The position numbers and the translations under genes were made by a program. Under the pieces are notes generated by a model. That model searched no databases, had not been told where the DNA came from, and saw nothing but the letters and a program-made list of their open reading frames with translations. Below are positions 20,787-30,599 of a stretch of 64,000 bases of DNA, one piece after another. The DNA comes from Desulfotignum sp. (lineage in GTDB: Bacteria; Desulfobacterota; Desulfobacteria; Desulfobacterales; Desulfobacteraceae), in contig JAABUD010000265.1 of assembly GCA_011389555.1 (NCBI GenBank), forward strand, positions 1 to 64,000, given 5' to 3'. The first letter of the stretch is position 1; every line of letters starts with the position of its first letter.

Positions 20787-23222
20787 TTATTCAGGCAGAT
20801 CCGCATGAAACGCGGTCACCAGACGGCTGGAAATGGCAGCATGAAGTTTGCGGACATGTTTTTCCGTCAGGGTCTTGTTTTCAGACCGATACACGATCCG
20901 AAACGACAAGGACTTTTTTCCTTCGGCCAGGGGACTGCCTTCAAACAGGTCGAACAGATACATCTCTTCCACCAGAAATTCTTTTTCCGCAATGGCTGTC
21001 ATTTCCCCGAGAACATCACCCACCGGAATCTGCCGGTCCACGATCAATGTCACGTCCTGGGAAATGGAAGGATATTTCGGCAGGGGTCTGGCCTGTATCT
21101 GATCCGGCATATGAGACATCACCGCCGACAGATCCAGTTCAAACGCATACGCATCCTGTTTGAGTCCGAAACTTTTCAACACCGGACGACTGAGTTTCCC
21201 CAGCACACCGATATCTCCCTGTTTATGAATCTTTGCACCGTAACCGGGTTCAAAATAGGGGCACGCCGCCTCATCCAGCCGGGTAAAGATGCCCCCATGA
21301 ATCCCCAGCCCTTCCAGCAGATCTTCCACCATCCCTTTGAGATCGAAAAAATCCATGGGCTGTTTTTTGGTGTACCAGGTTTGCCGTGTCCGGTTGCCGG
21401 TAATCAGTCCGGACAGCATTTCCACTTCGTCGGGCAGCGCATTGGGGTCGGTGTCGAAAAAGGTCTTTCCGATTTCAAACAATTGCAGCGTCTCGGTCTG
21501 CTGGGATGTGTTTTTGCGCATATTCTCCAGCAGCCCCGGCAACAGGGACGTTCTGAGCACGGACATCTGATCGGAAAGCGGGTTCAGAATCTGTACCACC
21601 TTCCGCCGGGGATCGTTTTCCGACAACCGCAGCCGGTCACAGAAATCTTTGGCAATGAAATTGTAATTAATGGCTTCAGAAAACGACAGGCCGTTGAGAA
21701 TATTGCGAACCGCCCGGCGGGTCAGGATCACCGGATTCAAGGGGCGGCCCCTGGCCGGCACCGGCGGATAGGTGGTGTTGATCCGGTTGTATCCCCATAA
21801 CCTTGCGACTTCTTCAGACAGGTCTTCCGGCCGGGTGACATCCACGCGAAAGGTAGGAACCGAAACCATCAGACGGCCATTCCCGGACGACTGCACCCTG
21901 AATTCCACTGATTCCAGGATCCGGGAAATCTCCCGGGGGGCCAGATCGGTCCCCAGACGAATGTTCATGGCATCTGGATCCAGTTCAATGCAGGCCGGTA
22001 CCACCGGCTCCGGACAGGCATCGATGATGCCCTTTGCCATGGCCGCATCCCCCAGATCTGCCATCAGGGTCATGGCCCGCTGGAGCGCATACACCGTGCC
22101 ATCGGGATCCACGCCCCGTTCAAACCGGTGGGACGCATCCGTGGCGATACCGGTCCGTTTGGCGGTCCGGCGGATGGAAACGGGATTGAAACATGCGCTT
22201 TCAATCAACACCCGGGTGGTGTTTGAATCGATTTCCGAGTTCTCACCACCCATGACCCCGGCCAGGGCTACCGGTCGCTGCCCGTCACAGATCATGAGCA
22301 TCTCCGGATCCAGGCGGTGCACTTTGCTGTCCAGGGTGGTGAAGTCCATCCCGCTTCCCGCTTTTCGGATTTCGATACGACCGTCCGCCAGATGATCGTA
22401 GTCAAAGGCGTGCAGCGGCTGCCCGGTTTCCAGCATCACGAAATTGGTCACATCCACCACATTGTTGATGGACGTCAGTCCCACGGATTCCAGACGGCGC
22501 CGCAGCCAGAAAGGGGACGGCCCCACCGTCACATCAAACAAAAGACCGGCACTGTATCGGGGGCACAGGTCCGGATCCTTGATCTCCACCTGTGCATGAT
22601 CCTGAATGGATGTGCCGCTCAGCCGCTGCCGGGGCACTGTCACATCCGGCTTGACCACCTTCTGGTACGGCTCGACAAAAGCCCCTGCTTCTCTGGCAAC
22701 CCCCATCACGCTGAGGCAGTCGGGACGGTTGGGCGTCAAATCGATTTCAAACACGGTATCGGCAACATCCAGGGCCTGGTTCAAGGGCGTACCCGGCACA
22801 TACGCGCCGGACAGATCCATGATGCCGGCAGCATCGGTATCCAGACGAAGCTCGGCCCCTGAACAGAGCATGCCTTCCGACACCTCGCCCCGAAGCTTGC
22901 TTTTTTTGATTTTGACATCTCCGGGAAGGATCACGCCCGGCAATGCACAGGCGGAATACATACCCGGCCGGACATTGGGTGCGCCGCAGACAATCCGAGC
23001 CGGGGTGTCGTTTCCGGTATCCACCACACAGCAGCTCAATTTATCCGCACCCGGATGTTTTTTGACTTCCAGGACTTTGGCCACCACGATATCCTGAAGA
23101 TACGCATACAGACTTTCAATCGCATCCACTTCAAGGCCGGCCATGGTCAGTTTCGAAGCGATCTCTTCGGGTTCAAGATCCAGATCAATATATTCTTTTA
23201 TCCAGCTCAGCGTGACTTTCAT
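20787..23222 (-). CDS. pheT: Phenylalanine-tRNA ligase beta subunit
   Basis: MKVTLSWIKEYIDLDL, tRNA-binding and B3/B4/B5 domains, C-terminal FDX-ACB. Confidence 0.97.
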   Translation of the reverse strand: MKVTLSWIKEYIDLDLEPEEIASKLTMAGLEVDAIESLYAYLQDIVVAKVLEVKKHPGADKLSCCVVDTGNDTPARIVCGAPNVRPGMYSACALPGVILPGDVKIKKSKLRGEVSEGMLCSGAELRLDTDAAGIMDLSGAYVPGTPLNQALDVADTVFEIDLTPNRPDCLSVMGVAREAGAFVEPYQKVVKPDVTVPRQRLSGTSIQDHAQVEIKDPDLCPRYSAGLLFDVTVGPSPFWLRRRLESVGLTSINNVVDVTNFVMLETGQPLHAFDYDHLADGRIEIRKAGSGMDFTTLDSKVHRLDPEMLMICDGQRPVALAGVMGGENSEIDSNTTRVLIESACFNPVSIRRTAKRTGIATDASHRFERGVDPDGTVYALQRAMTLMADLGDAAMAKGIIDACPEPVVPACIELDPDAMNIRLGTDLAPREISRILESVEFRVQSSGNGRLMVSVPTFRVDVTRPEDLSEEVARLWGYNRINTTYPPVPARGRPLNPVILTRRAVRNILNGLSFSEAINYNFIAKDFCDRLRLSENDPRRKVVQILNPLSDQMSVLRTSLLPGLLENMRKNTSQQTETLQLFEIGKTFFDTDPNALPDEVEMLSGLITGNRTRQTWYTKKQPMDFFDLKGMVEDLLEGLGIHGGIFTRLDEAACPYFEPGYGAKIHKQGDIGVLGKLSRPVLKSFGLKQDAYAFELDLSAVMSHMPDQIQARPLPKYPSISQDVTLIVDRQIPVGDVLGEMTAIAEKEFLVEEMYLFDLFEGSPLAEGKKSLSFRIVYRSENKTLTEKHVRKLHAAISSRLVTAFHADLPE

Positions 23223-23224
23223 AA

Positions 23225-24232
23225 TTAAAACTGCCCTAAAAAACGCATATCGTTCTCAAAATATTTGCGGATATCATCAATGCCGTATTTGAGCATGGCC
23301 ATCCGTTCAATACCGACACCGAATGCAAACCCGGTATATTTGTCCGTATCATACCCCACATTTTCAAACACGGCCGGATGAACCATACCGGACCCCAGCA
23401 CTTCCAGCCACCCGGTTTTCGAACATACCCGGCAGCCTTTTCCCTTGCATATCACACACTGGATATCCACTTCCGCGCTGGGCTCGGTGAACGGGAAATA
23501 ACTGGGCCTGAACCGCAATGCGGTCTGACGGTCGAAAAACTGATGAACGAATGTGGTCAACACCCCTTTCAAATCACCGAACGATATCTGTTCATCCACC
23601 ATCAGTCCTTCGATCTGGTGGAACATGGGGGTGTGGGTCAAATCAGAGTCACAACGAAACACTTTGCCGGCGGATATGATCCGGACCGGGGGCTGTGTTT
23701 TTTCCATGGTCCGGGGCTGAGACGGGGAAGTATGGGTCCGCAACACGATGTTGTCCGACACATAAAAAGTATCCTGCATGTCCCTGGCCGGATGAAACTT
23801 TGGAATATTCAACGCTTCGAAGTTGTAATAATCGGTTTCCACTTCCGGGCCTTCTGCGATGTCGAATCCCAGCCGCATGAAAATGTCGCATATCTCATCC
23901 AGGACCCGGGTGATGGGATGAATGGCACCATACCCGCGCTTTCGACCCGGAAGGGTCACGTCAATGCCCGACCCCCGGCCTGTTTTGGCAGTCTGAATCC
24001 GGGACCGTGCCTGCTGGATCGATTTTTCCAGTTTCACTTTGAGCAGATTGGCGTTTTTTCCGGCATCCGGACGCTGGTCTTCGGGAAGAGAAGAGATTCC
24101 CCGCAGAAAAGCGGTGACAATTCCTTTTCGCCCCAGGTACCGGACAGAGACCATTTCAAGATCTTCCGCGGTTTCTGCAGACCGAACCTCTTCAAGTGCC
24201 TGGTTTTCTATTTCATGGATCTGATTTTGCAA
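23225..24232 (-). CDS. pheS: Phenylalanine-tRNA ligase alpha subunit
   Basis: HPITRVLDEICDIFMRLGF, FHQIEGLMVD, GIERMAMLKYGIDDIR. Confidence 0.97.
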   Translation of the reverse strand: MQNQIHEIENQALEEVRSAETAEDLEMVSVRYLGRKGIVTAFLRGISSLPEDQRPDAGKNANLLKVKLEKSIQQARSRIQTAKTGRGSGIDVTLPGRKRGYGAIHPITRVLDEICDIFMRLGFDIAEGPEVETDYYNFEALNIPKFHPARDMQDTFYVSDNIVLRTHTSPSQPRTMEKTQPPVRIISAGKVFRCDSDLTHTPMFHQIEGLMVDEQISFGDLKGVLTTFVHQFFDRQTALRFRPSYFPFTEPSAEVDIQCVICKGKGCRVCSKTGWLEVLGSGMVHPAVFENVGYDTDKYTGFAFGVGIERMAMLKYGIDDIRKYFENDMRFLGQF

Positions 24233-24255
24233 AACGTTCCCCCTGATGGGCTTAT

Positions 24256-24609
24256 TCAGTTCAGCCGGGCAGAGGCCTGGGAAGCCAGCTGGGAAAATCC
24301 GGCCGGATCTGACACAGCCAGATCGGCCAGCACTTTCCGATCCAGTTCACACCCTGCCAGCTTCAGGCCATGAATGAACCGGGAATAGGACAGGTCATTC
24401 ATTCTGGCACCTGCATTGATTCTGACCACCCACAGTTTCCTGAAATCCCGTTTTTTTGCCCGCCGGTCCCGGTATGCATACATCAATGCCTTGTCAACCG
24501 AATCGGCTGCGGTTCTGAATAATTTGCTTCTCCCGCCCCGGTACCCTTTGGCCAGTTTCAGCACCTTGTTTCTGCGGCGCCGTGCTTTAAACCCTCTTTT
24601 CACTCTCAT
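24256..24609 (-). CDS. rplT: 50S ribosomal protein L20
   Basis: [28 protein letters not shown]. Confidence 0.98.
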   Translation of the reverse strand: MRVKRGFKARRRRNKVLKLAKGYRGGRSKLFRTAADSVDKALMYAYRDRRAKKRDFRKLWVVRINAGARMNDLSYSRFIHGLKLAGCELDRKVLADLAVSDPAGFSQLASQASARLN

Positions 24610-24698
24610 GGTATCAACACTCCTTAAAAATTCTAACAGTCAGTATGGCTTATGCCATGACCCCTTATCGAAAGGGCTCAGGCCGTTCGCATTCAGTA

Positions 24699-24896
24699 TC
24701 AGCCATTGGGCAGCATCCGCCGGACCTGCTTCAGGTTCGATTCGTCAACCATCTGATCCAGACGAAGCAACCGTTTTCGCTTGGTGGTCTTTTTGGTCAA
24801 TATATGGCTGGCATGGGATTTCCTGAACTTGTATTTCCCTGATCCGGTTTTTTTGAACCGTTTGGCTGCCGCTCGGGTGGTTTTGATTTTGGGCAT
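24699..24896 (-). CDS. rpmI: 50S ribosomal protein L35
   Basis: [23 protein letters not shown]. Confidence 0.97.
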   Translation of the reverse strand: MPKIKTTRAAAKRFKKTGSGKYKFRKSHASHILTKKTTKRKRLLRLDQMVDESNLKQVRRMLPNG

Positions 24897-25051
24897 TTTA
24901 CATCTCCTTGTCCTAAATAAAGGCGTGGCTGTTACAGATTATTACCAAAAAAAAAAGACAGTGATGCATACGCCAATACGCGGTACACACCCCCATCCAT
25001 CTTCATTATGGATTGATGTTCTTCTACAGGATGTCTAAAACAGGGACCCGT

Positions 25052-25573
25052 CTATTTCGGGGCAAGCAGCATGGTGATCACCCGGCCCTCGAATCGAGGC
25101 AGCTGTTCAACCACAGCAAACTCCGAGGTCAGATTCACCACTTTTTCCAGCACGGCATTGGCCTGTTCTTTGAGTACCACCTCACGCCCCCGGAATACCA
25201 GCGTGATCTTGACCTTGTCATTGTTGCCGATAAACTTTTCAATGTGCCGGGCCTTGGTCGCCAGATCGTGGTCATCCGTTTTCGGCCGGACTTTTATTTC
25301 CTTGATCTGTGTGGTTTTCTGCTTTTTTTTGGCTTCCTGTTTCTTCTTGGTCTGCTCGTATTTGAATTTTCCATGATCCATGATCTTGCAGACAGGTGGT
25401 TTGGCATCCGGAGAGACCTCCACCAGATCCAGGGTTTGCTCTTCAGCAATTCTCAAGGCTTCAGCCAGCGCCATAATGCCTATCTGTTCTCCATCAGCGC
25501 CGATGACACGCACCTCCGCAGCCCGGATTCCCTTGTTCACATTTGCCTGATCCTGTCGTCCTTGCTTAGATAT
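25052..25573 (-). CDS. infC: Translation initiation factor IF-3, proposed AUA start
   Basis: IF3 sequence VNKGIRAAEVRVI...; frame open to TGA at 25577-25579; AGGAGG (25580-25585) six nt before ATA at 25571-25573. Conventional alternative is GTG at 25540. Confidence 0.85.
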   Translation of the reverse strand: MSKQGRQDQANVNKGIRAAEVRVIGADGEQIGIMALAEALRIAEEQTLDLVEVSPDAKPPVCKIMDHGKFKYEQTKKKQEAKKKQKTTQIKEIKVRPKTDDHDLATKARHIEKFIGNNDKVKITLVFRGREVVLKEQANAVLEKVVNLTSEFAVVEQLPRFEGRVITMLLAPK

Positions 25574-25689
25574 TTTTCACCTCCTGCTAAAAATTCAATC
25601 CATTATTGTCGCACACAAACACCGTTATGATATTAAACAAGCATAACCTTGCCATTATAAAGATCCACTCAGCAAAATGCAATATTTAT

Positions 25690-26268
25690 TTATTCATCCA
25701 ACGGGTGTCGCTTTTTTCCGGTGTCGTTTTTTTCATTTCGGACATATTGTTCAAGCAGACTGTCTTTCCAGTACTGATTGTCTTTTTTATTGAAAAAATC
25801 ATAAAAAAGATCAAGACTTTTTCTGCGGCAGACCCCTTTTTTTATCTGTATCCGGCAATTTTTATACAGCAGGGGCAACGATGACAGATCACAGCGTGTT
25901 CCCCCGCCCATGGGGTCCTCGAATGCATAAACAACCCGGGGTATGCCGGACAGGATAATTGCGCCAAAGCACATCAGGCACGGCTCCATGGTGCAATACA
26001 ACGTGCATTTTTCCGGCAGGACCGGATACCGGCATGATTCAAGATGCCTCAGTGCCCGGATCTCCGCATGATCCACCTCGCTGATGATGGCGCGTTCACC
26101 CGCCAGCGGGATCGTCCCGCTCCGCCCCCCCCGGCTGATGATCCGATTTTCCTGAACGATCACACACCCAACGGGAAATTCCCCCTGCTCAAGGACAGCC
26201 GCCGCCTGTTCCAGAGCCATCCGCATAAAGAAGTCATCCCTGTCGGAATTGTCTGGTATCACGATCAC
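25690..26268 (-). CDS. Nucleoside deaminase (TadA/guanine deaminase-like, CDA fold)
   Basis: DHAEIRAL and TMEPCLMCFGAIILSGI zinc motifs. Confidence 0.88.
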   Translation of the reverse strand: MIVIPDNSDRDDFFMRMALEQAAAVLEQGEFPVGCVIVQENRIISRGGRSGTIPLAGERAIISEVDHAEIRALRHLESCRYPVLPEKCTLYCTMEPCLMCFGAIILSGIPRVVYAFEDPMGGGTRCDLSSLPLLYKNCRIQIKKGVCRRKSLDLFYDFFNKKDNQYWKDSLLEQYVRNEKNDTGKKRHPLDE

Positions 26269-26371
26269 CCACCGAATTCATTTTTGGTTTCTCGTTAATG
26301 TCCCTTTTTCCCGGCTTTCTTGCTTTTTTATAAAAATGATGTATTTTATACTATCTTGAAAAAACTGCAAT

Positions 26372-27478
26372 ATGGATTTTATGAAAGCGCTACCGAATAA
26401 TATACCTGAAACCCCGCCGGATCCAAGCATCAGGGATTTGTTCCAGAAGCGGGAACAGGAGTTTCTGTCCCGCTTTGGCACACCGAGCTTGCAGGCCACC
26501 CGCCGGCTTTCTGAAACCACCGTCTGTAATATCCGGACTCCGTTTCAACTGGATCGGGACCGGATTGTTTATTCCAATTCTTTCCGGCGGCTCAAGTATA
26601 AAACGCAAGTTTTTCTTTCGCCTTTGGGAGATCATTACCGGACCCGGCTGACCCACACCCTTGAGGTGGCGGAGATTGCCAGAAATATCGCCCGGGCCAT
26701 GCGCATGAACGAAGACCTGGCAGAAGCCGTGGCACTGGGCCACGATCTGGGACATACCCCGTTCGGACATGCCGGAGAAATTGCACTGACAGAAATCCAT
26801 TCCCCGTATTTCACCCATTCCAATCAAAGCCTGAGGGTTGTGGACACCCTTGAAAACAAAGGACAGGGACTGAACCTGACCCGGGAAGTTCGAGACGGAA
26901 TTCTCAAACACTCCAAAGGATTCGGCAACATCATCCCTGCCGTGCCCGGTGAGACCGCGGTCACGGTGGAAGGACGGATTGTCCGCATTGCCGATATCAT
27001 GGCCTACCTGAACCACGACCTGGATGATGCCCTTCGCGGTAAAGTCATCACCATGGATGAAGTGCCTGACATCTGTCTGAAAAAACTGGGAAAATCCCAT
27101 TCCGTCCGGGCCAGTACCATGATCGAGAACCTGGTGAGTCACAGTGGCCCGAAAAACGGACGGTTTGTTCTGGAACTTGGACAGGACGTTTTCAGTGCCA
27201 TGACCCTCCTGAGAAAATGTCTCTACGAAAAGGTCTACCGCTCTCCCAGGGTGCACAATGAATTTTTCAAAGCCAAAAAAATCATTGAGGGGCTGTATCG
27301 CCATTTTATCCACCATCCGGATCATCTTCAGCTGGAACTTGAAAAAATGGAAATGGCTCCCTGGGAAGCGGACAAAAACAGTTTGAAACGATCGGTCTGT
27401 GACGTGATTGCCAGCATGACTGACCGGTATGCACTGGAAATCTATTCCAAACTGTTTCTACCCAATCCTCTGGTGTAA
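26372..27478 (+). CDS. dgt: dGTPase (HD-domain deoxynucleotide triphosphohydrolase)
   Basis: YSNSFRRLKYKTQVFL, RTRLTHTLEVAEIARNIARA, GHDLGHTPFGHAGE. Confidence 0.93.
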   Translation: MDFMKALPNNIPETPPDPSIRDLFQKREQEFLSRFGTPSLQATRRLSETTVCNIRTPFQLDRDRIVYSNSFRRLKYKTQVFLSPLGDHYRTRLTHTLEVAEIARNIARAMRMNEDLAEAVALGHDLGHTPFGHAGEIALTEIHSPYFTHSNQSLRVVDTLENKGQGLNLTREVRDGILKHSKGFGNIIPAVPGETAVTVEGRIVRIADIMAYLNHDLDDALRGKVITMDEVPDICLKKLGKSHSVRASTMIENLVSHSGPKNGRFVLELGQDVFSAMTLLRKCLYEKVYRSPRVHNEFFKAKKIIEGLYRHFIHHPDHLQLELEKMEMAPWEADKNSLKRSVCDVIASMTDRYALEIYSKLFLPNPLV

Positions 27479-27486
27479 CCGTTGGG

Positions 27487-28053
27487 TTGATGATGACACA
27501 CCCTGATTTTTCTTTTCTGATACAGCTGTATGAAAACATGGATTCCGCTTACGACCGGGTGGCGGACCAGTATGGTTTCCTTTGTGACGGATGTTTGGAC
27601 AACTGCTGCACCTCTTTGTTTTTCCATCACACTTTCATTGAGAAGGCCTTTCTGATTCAGGGTTTTTCAACAATGACCGACCCATGCAGAAAAGAGGTTC
27701 GAAATAAGGCCGACGACTATGTCAGACAGACCTTTGCCCGGGACACTGCCGGCCAGTCCCTGAAATTGATGTGCCCCCTCAATCACCGGGGGCGCTGTAT
27801 CCTGTATTCTTACAGGCCCATGATCTGCCGGCTTCATGGATTGCCTCATGAATTGCACCCGCCCGGCCGCGGGGTGATCCGGGGACCGGGATGCGATGCC
27901 GGACATTTCGACACCCGCGCCTACATCCCTTTTGACCGAACCCCTTTTTATACGGAATTGGCAGCGCTGGAACGACAGTTCAGAGAACAGCAACATCTGA
28001 CCGGTCGCCTCCGTCAGACCATCGCCCAGATGTTGCTCGACCCCGGTATCTGA
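27487..28053 (+). CDS. YkgJ-like cysteine-cluster protein
   Basis: CDGCLDNCCTS, CPLNHRGRCILYSYRPMICRLHGLP. Confidence 0.7.
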   Translation: MMMTHPDFSFLIQLYENMDSAYDRVADQYGFLCDGCLDNCCTSLFFHHTFIEKAFLIQGFSTMTDPCRKEVRNKADDYVRQTFARDTAGQSLKLMCPLNHRGRCILYSYRPMICRLHGLPHELHPPGRGVIRGPGCDAGHFDTRAYIPFDRTPFYTELAALERQFREQQHLTGRLRQTIAQMLLDPGI

Positions 28054-28120
28054 CCCCCCCGCACCTGACCCGTGTTGGGTGCCTCGCCGGACAAAAAGCG
28101 GTCCCGGCCCGAAATTGAAG

Positions 28121-28939
28121 CTACAGCACCCCCCGGGGCATGGGTGGCACGATATCACCGCCCAGCACGAAACCCCCATCCAGGCGGAGTACACTGCCGG
28201 TCAAATACGGGGCATCCTGAATCATGAACAGACAGGTCCTGACCACATCTTCGATGGTACCGGTCCGTCCGGCAAGAGTATGGTCCACCAGGGCCTGTTT
28301 TTCCGCCGGGGTGAGCACCTGTTCCCACCCCCTTGTCCCCTGGGCATGACGGGTCTCGAATATCCCCAGCATCAGTTCGTTCACCCGGACATTGGGGGCG
28401 CCCATGCGGGCCCAGGTTTCGGTGAGAGACTGAATCCCCTTGTTGGCTGCTGCATACCCGTCATTGAACACGAGTGCGCCCGGACCGGACCGGCCGGTAA
28501 TAGCGGCCACGGAAGAAAGATTGATCACCACCGCGTCCTCAGATGCCTTGAGCAGGGAAAACATGGCATCAAACACCCAGCGCTTGGCTTTCAGGGTGGT
28601 TTCGATTTCCAGATCCCATTGTTCTTCCACATACGGCCCGTGGACCACGGGCCATCCGCCCCGCTCGATGTTGTTGACAAGAATATCCAGTTTACCGAAA
28701 CGCTCCTGAATAAAGCGTGCGATCCGGGCCACCTGATCGATCCGGCGTAAATCCGCCGTCAGTATGTAATGTTCTGCACCGGTAGCGGCAAAATCCGCCT
28801 CCATCCGTTCAAACGAATCCTCCCAGTCATGCCGGATCAATATCAACCGGACTCCCTGTTCTGCCAGAGCCAGTCCGATGCCTTTTCCGATCCCTTTTAC
28901 CGCTCCCGGCACCAATGCGATTTTATGGTTCAAATTCAT
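28121..28939 (-). CDS. SDR family oxidoreductase
   Basis: Rossmann start ALVPGAVKGIGKGIGLALAEQG; DILVNNIERGG; NDGYAAANKGIQSL. Confidence 0.85.
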   Translation of the reverse strand: MNLNHKIALVPGAVKGIGKGIGLALAEQGVRLILIRHDWEDSFERMEADFAATGAEHYILTADLRRIDQVARIARFIQERFGKLDILVNNIERGGWPVVHGPYVEEQWDLEIETTLKAKRWVFDAMFSLLKASEDAVVINLSSVAAITGRSGPGALVFNDGYAAANKGIQSLTETWARMGAPNVRVNELMLGIFETRHAQGTRGWEQVLTPAEKQALVDHTLAGRTGTIEDVVRTCLFMIQDAPYLTGSVLRLDGGFVLGGDIVPPMPRGVL

Positions 28940-28954
28940 TATATTTCCCGCAGA

Positions 28955-29734
28955 TTACTGGTAAAAGTCATCCATGACAATGCCGAACAATTGATACCGC
29001 GCCCATTTCAACCCCAGGTCCAGCAACGTTTCATCACACGTGCAGATTTGATCCTTGATCGAGGCAGGCACGCCCAGCCCGTCCAGCAGGTTCCGACTGA
29101 AAATTCGTTGACGGAATTCATCCAGATCATACAAAGACAGATAAAACAGGTTTGACTGATCATCCGAGAGCGGGCCGGGGATCATACGATTTTTCAAACG
29201 GATCAGTTCCATGAGTTTGTCATTGTTCCGGTTATGCTGCGCCACATCCTGACCCGCCAGCCACTGACCGACGGTTTGGGTGCCTTGCATGTTGAATCCT
29301 TTGCAGTGGTCTTCCTGGATGAGGGCATAATATTCCCGGATTTCACCGGTCTGACGGCAACGGGAGATGGCCCGTGCCAAAGGATACAGACGACAGGATG
29401 CCGGCCGGTCCGGATAAACAGCGCATCCGGTCTGTGTTACAAACGGGCAGGCGTAACCGGTGGCCGGATTCAATGTCAGTGTCACCACGGGCAGGCCCGA
29501 AGCCGGACCGAAATGCCGGGCCGTATATGTCTGTAAAAATGCCGGGGACCGCATATTCAGATGATTTTTCAGCCGCAGCACATCATAGGGTGTCAAGGCC
29601 TGATTCAAATCCCGGCAGCAGTCATTGAAGCACATGTTGTCCGGCCCGCAGGCAAATGTCATTGAATCGCTCAAAAGAACCGGGGTCATATCCTGGGTCA
29701 TGGTATCTCCTTGAATGTATATCACCCGAAACAT
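28955..29734 (-). CDS. YkgJ family cysteine-cluster protein
   Basis: CFNDCCRDL...CPFVTQTGCAVYPDRPASCRLYPLA. Confidence 0.82.
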   Translation of the reverse strand: MFRVIYIQGDTMTQDMTPVLLSDSMTFACGPDNMCFNDCCRDLNQALTPYDVLRLKNHLNMRSPAFLQTYTARHFGPASGLPVVTLTLNPATGYACPFVTQTGCAVYPDRPASCRLYPLARAISRCRQTGEIREYYALIQEDHCKGFNMQGTQTVGQWLAGQDVAQHNRNNDKLMELIRLKNRMIPGPLSDDQSNLFYLSLYDLDEFRQRIFSRNLLDGLGVPASIKDQICTCDETLLDLGLKWARYQLFGIVMDDFYQ

Positions 29735-29801
29735 ATTTTTACCGGGGAGTCACTCTATCAGGAATTTGTATTTTTTACCACCGGGTTTGTTCATTTGGTT
29801 C

Positions 29802-29850
29802 CGTCTATATATAGTGGCACAAATTGGGTTGATCCGAATATATAGAGACG
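29802..29850. promoter_or_regulatory. Inverted repeat upstream of aprBA
   Basis: CGTCTATATATA (29802-29813) vs TATATAGAGACG (29839-29850): 12-bp arms, one mismatch. Confidence 0.5.
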
Positions 29851-29904
29851 TCTGTGGAAACCGTACGCATTTGAAAAATATGATGCATCTTTTTTTAAAA
29901 AATC

Positions 29905-29933
29905 TTGACAAAAACCACATGCCGGTGCTATTG
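29905..29933 (+). promoter_or_regulatory. Putative sigma70-like promoter for aprBA
   Basis: TTGACA-N17-CTATTG. Confidence 0.4.
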
Positions 29934-30103
29934 CCATAGCATTTGTTTGATATCTGTGTTTCTTCGGCTTATTCAAAAAAGGGATGCAGGGCTTCGAAAA
30001 TATCAGGACAGGGAAGTGCCCCGGGTTCTGAATTTGATATAAAACATAGTTGCACAACGGTATTGTGCTTTTTTGATTAACTTAACGTATGGAGGTATTG
30101 TAA

Positions 30104-30541
30104 ATGCCGACTTTTGTAATCTCGGAAAAATGTGACGGATGTAAAGGCGGAGACAAGACAGCATGTATGTACATCTGCCCGAATGATCTGATGGTTCTGG
30201 ATACCAATGAAATGAAAGCCTATAACCAGGAACCGGATCAGTGCTGGGAATGTTATTCCTGTGTGAAAATCTGCCCGTCCCAGGCCATCGAAGTCAGAGG
30301 CTACAACGACTTTGTCCCCATGGGCGCATCCGTTGTTCCCATGCTGGGTACCGAAGATGTCATGTGGACCTGTAAGTTCAGAAACGGTGTGGTAAAACGG
30401 TTCAAGTTCCCCATCAGGACAACGCCTGAAGGAGAAGCCAATTCCTATGATGATCTCAAGGGAAAAGATCTGAATTCCGGCCTGCTTTCCACCCAGGAAG
30501 CAGACGGGTATGAATTCCCGACTCCCCAGGAACTGGCATAA
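30104..30541 (+). CDS. aprB: Adenylylsulfate reductase beta subunit
   Basis: MPTFVISEKCDGCKGGDKTACMYICPNDLMVLD, CWECYSCVKICPSQAIEVRGY. Confidence 0.98.
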   Translation: MPTFVISEKCDGCKGGDKTACMYICPNDLMVLDTNEMKAYNQEPDQCWECYSCVKICPSQAIEVRGYNDFVPMGASVVPMLGTEDVMWTCKFRNGVVKRFKFPIRTTPEGEANSYDDLKGKDLNSGLLSTQEADGYEFPTPQELA

Positions 30542-30599
30542 ATCAAACCGTTTACCCGAAAACAAAAAATTCTGACACTTATAATTTTGGAGGTATATA

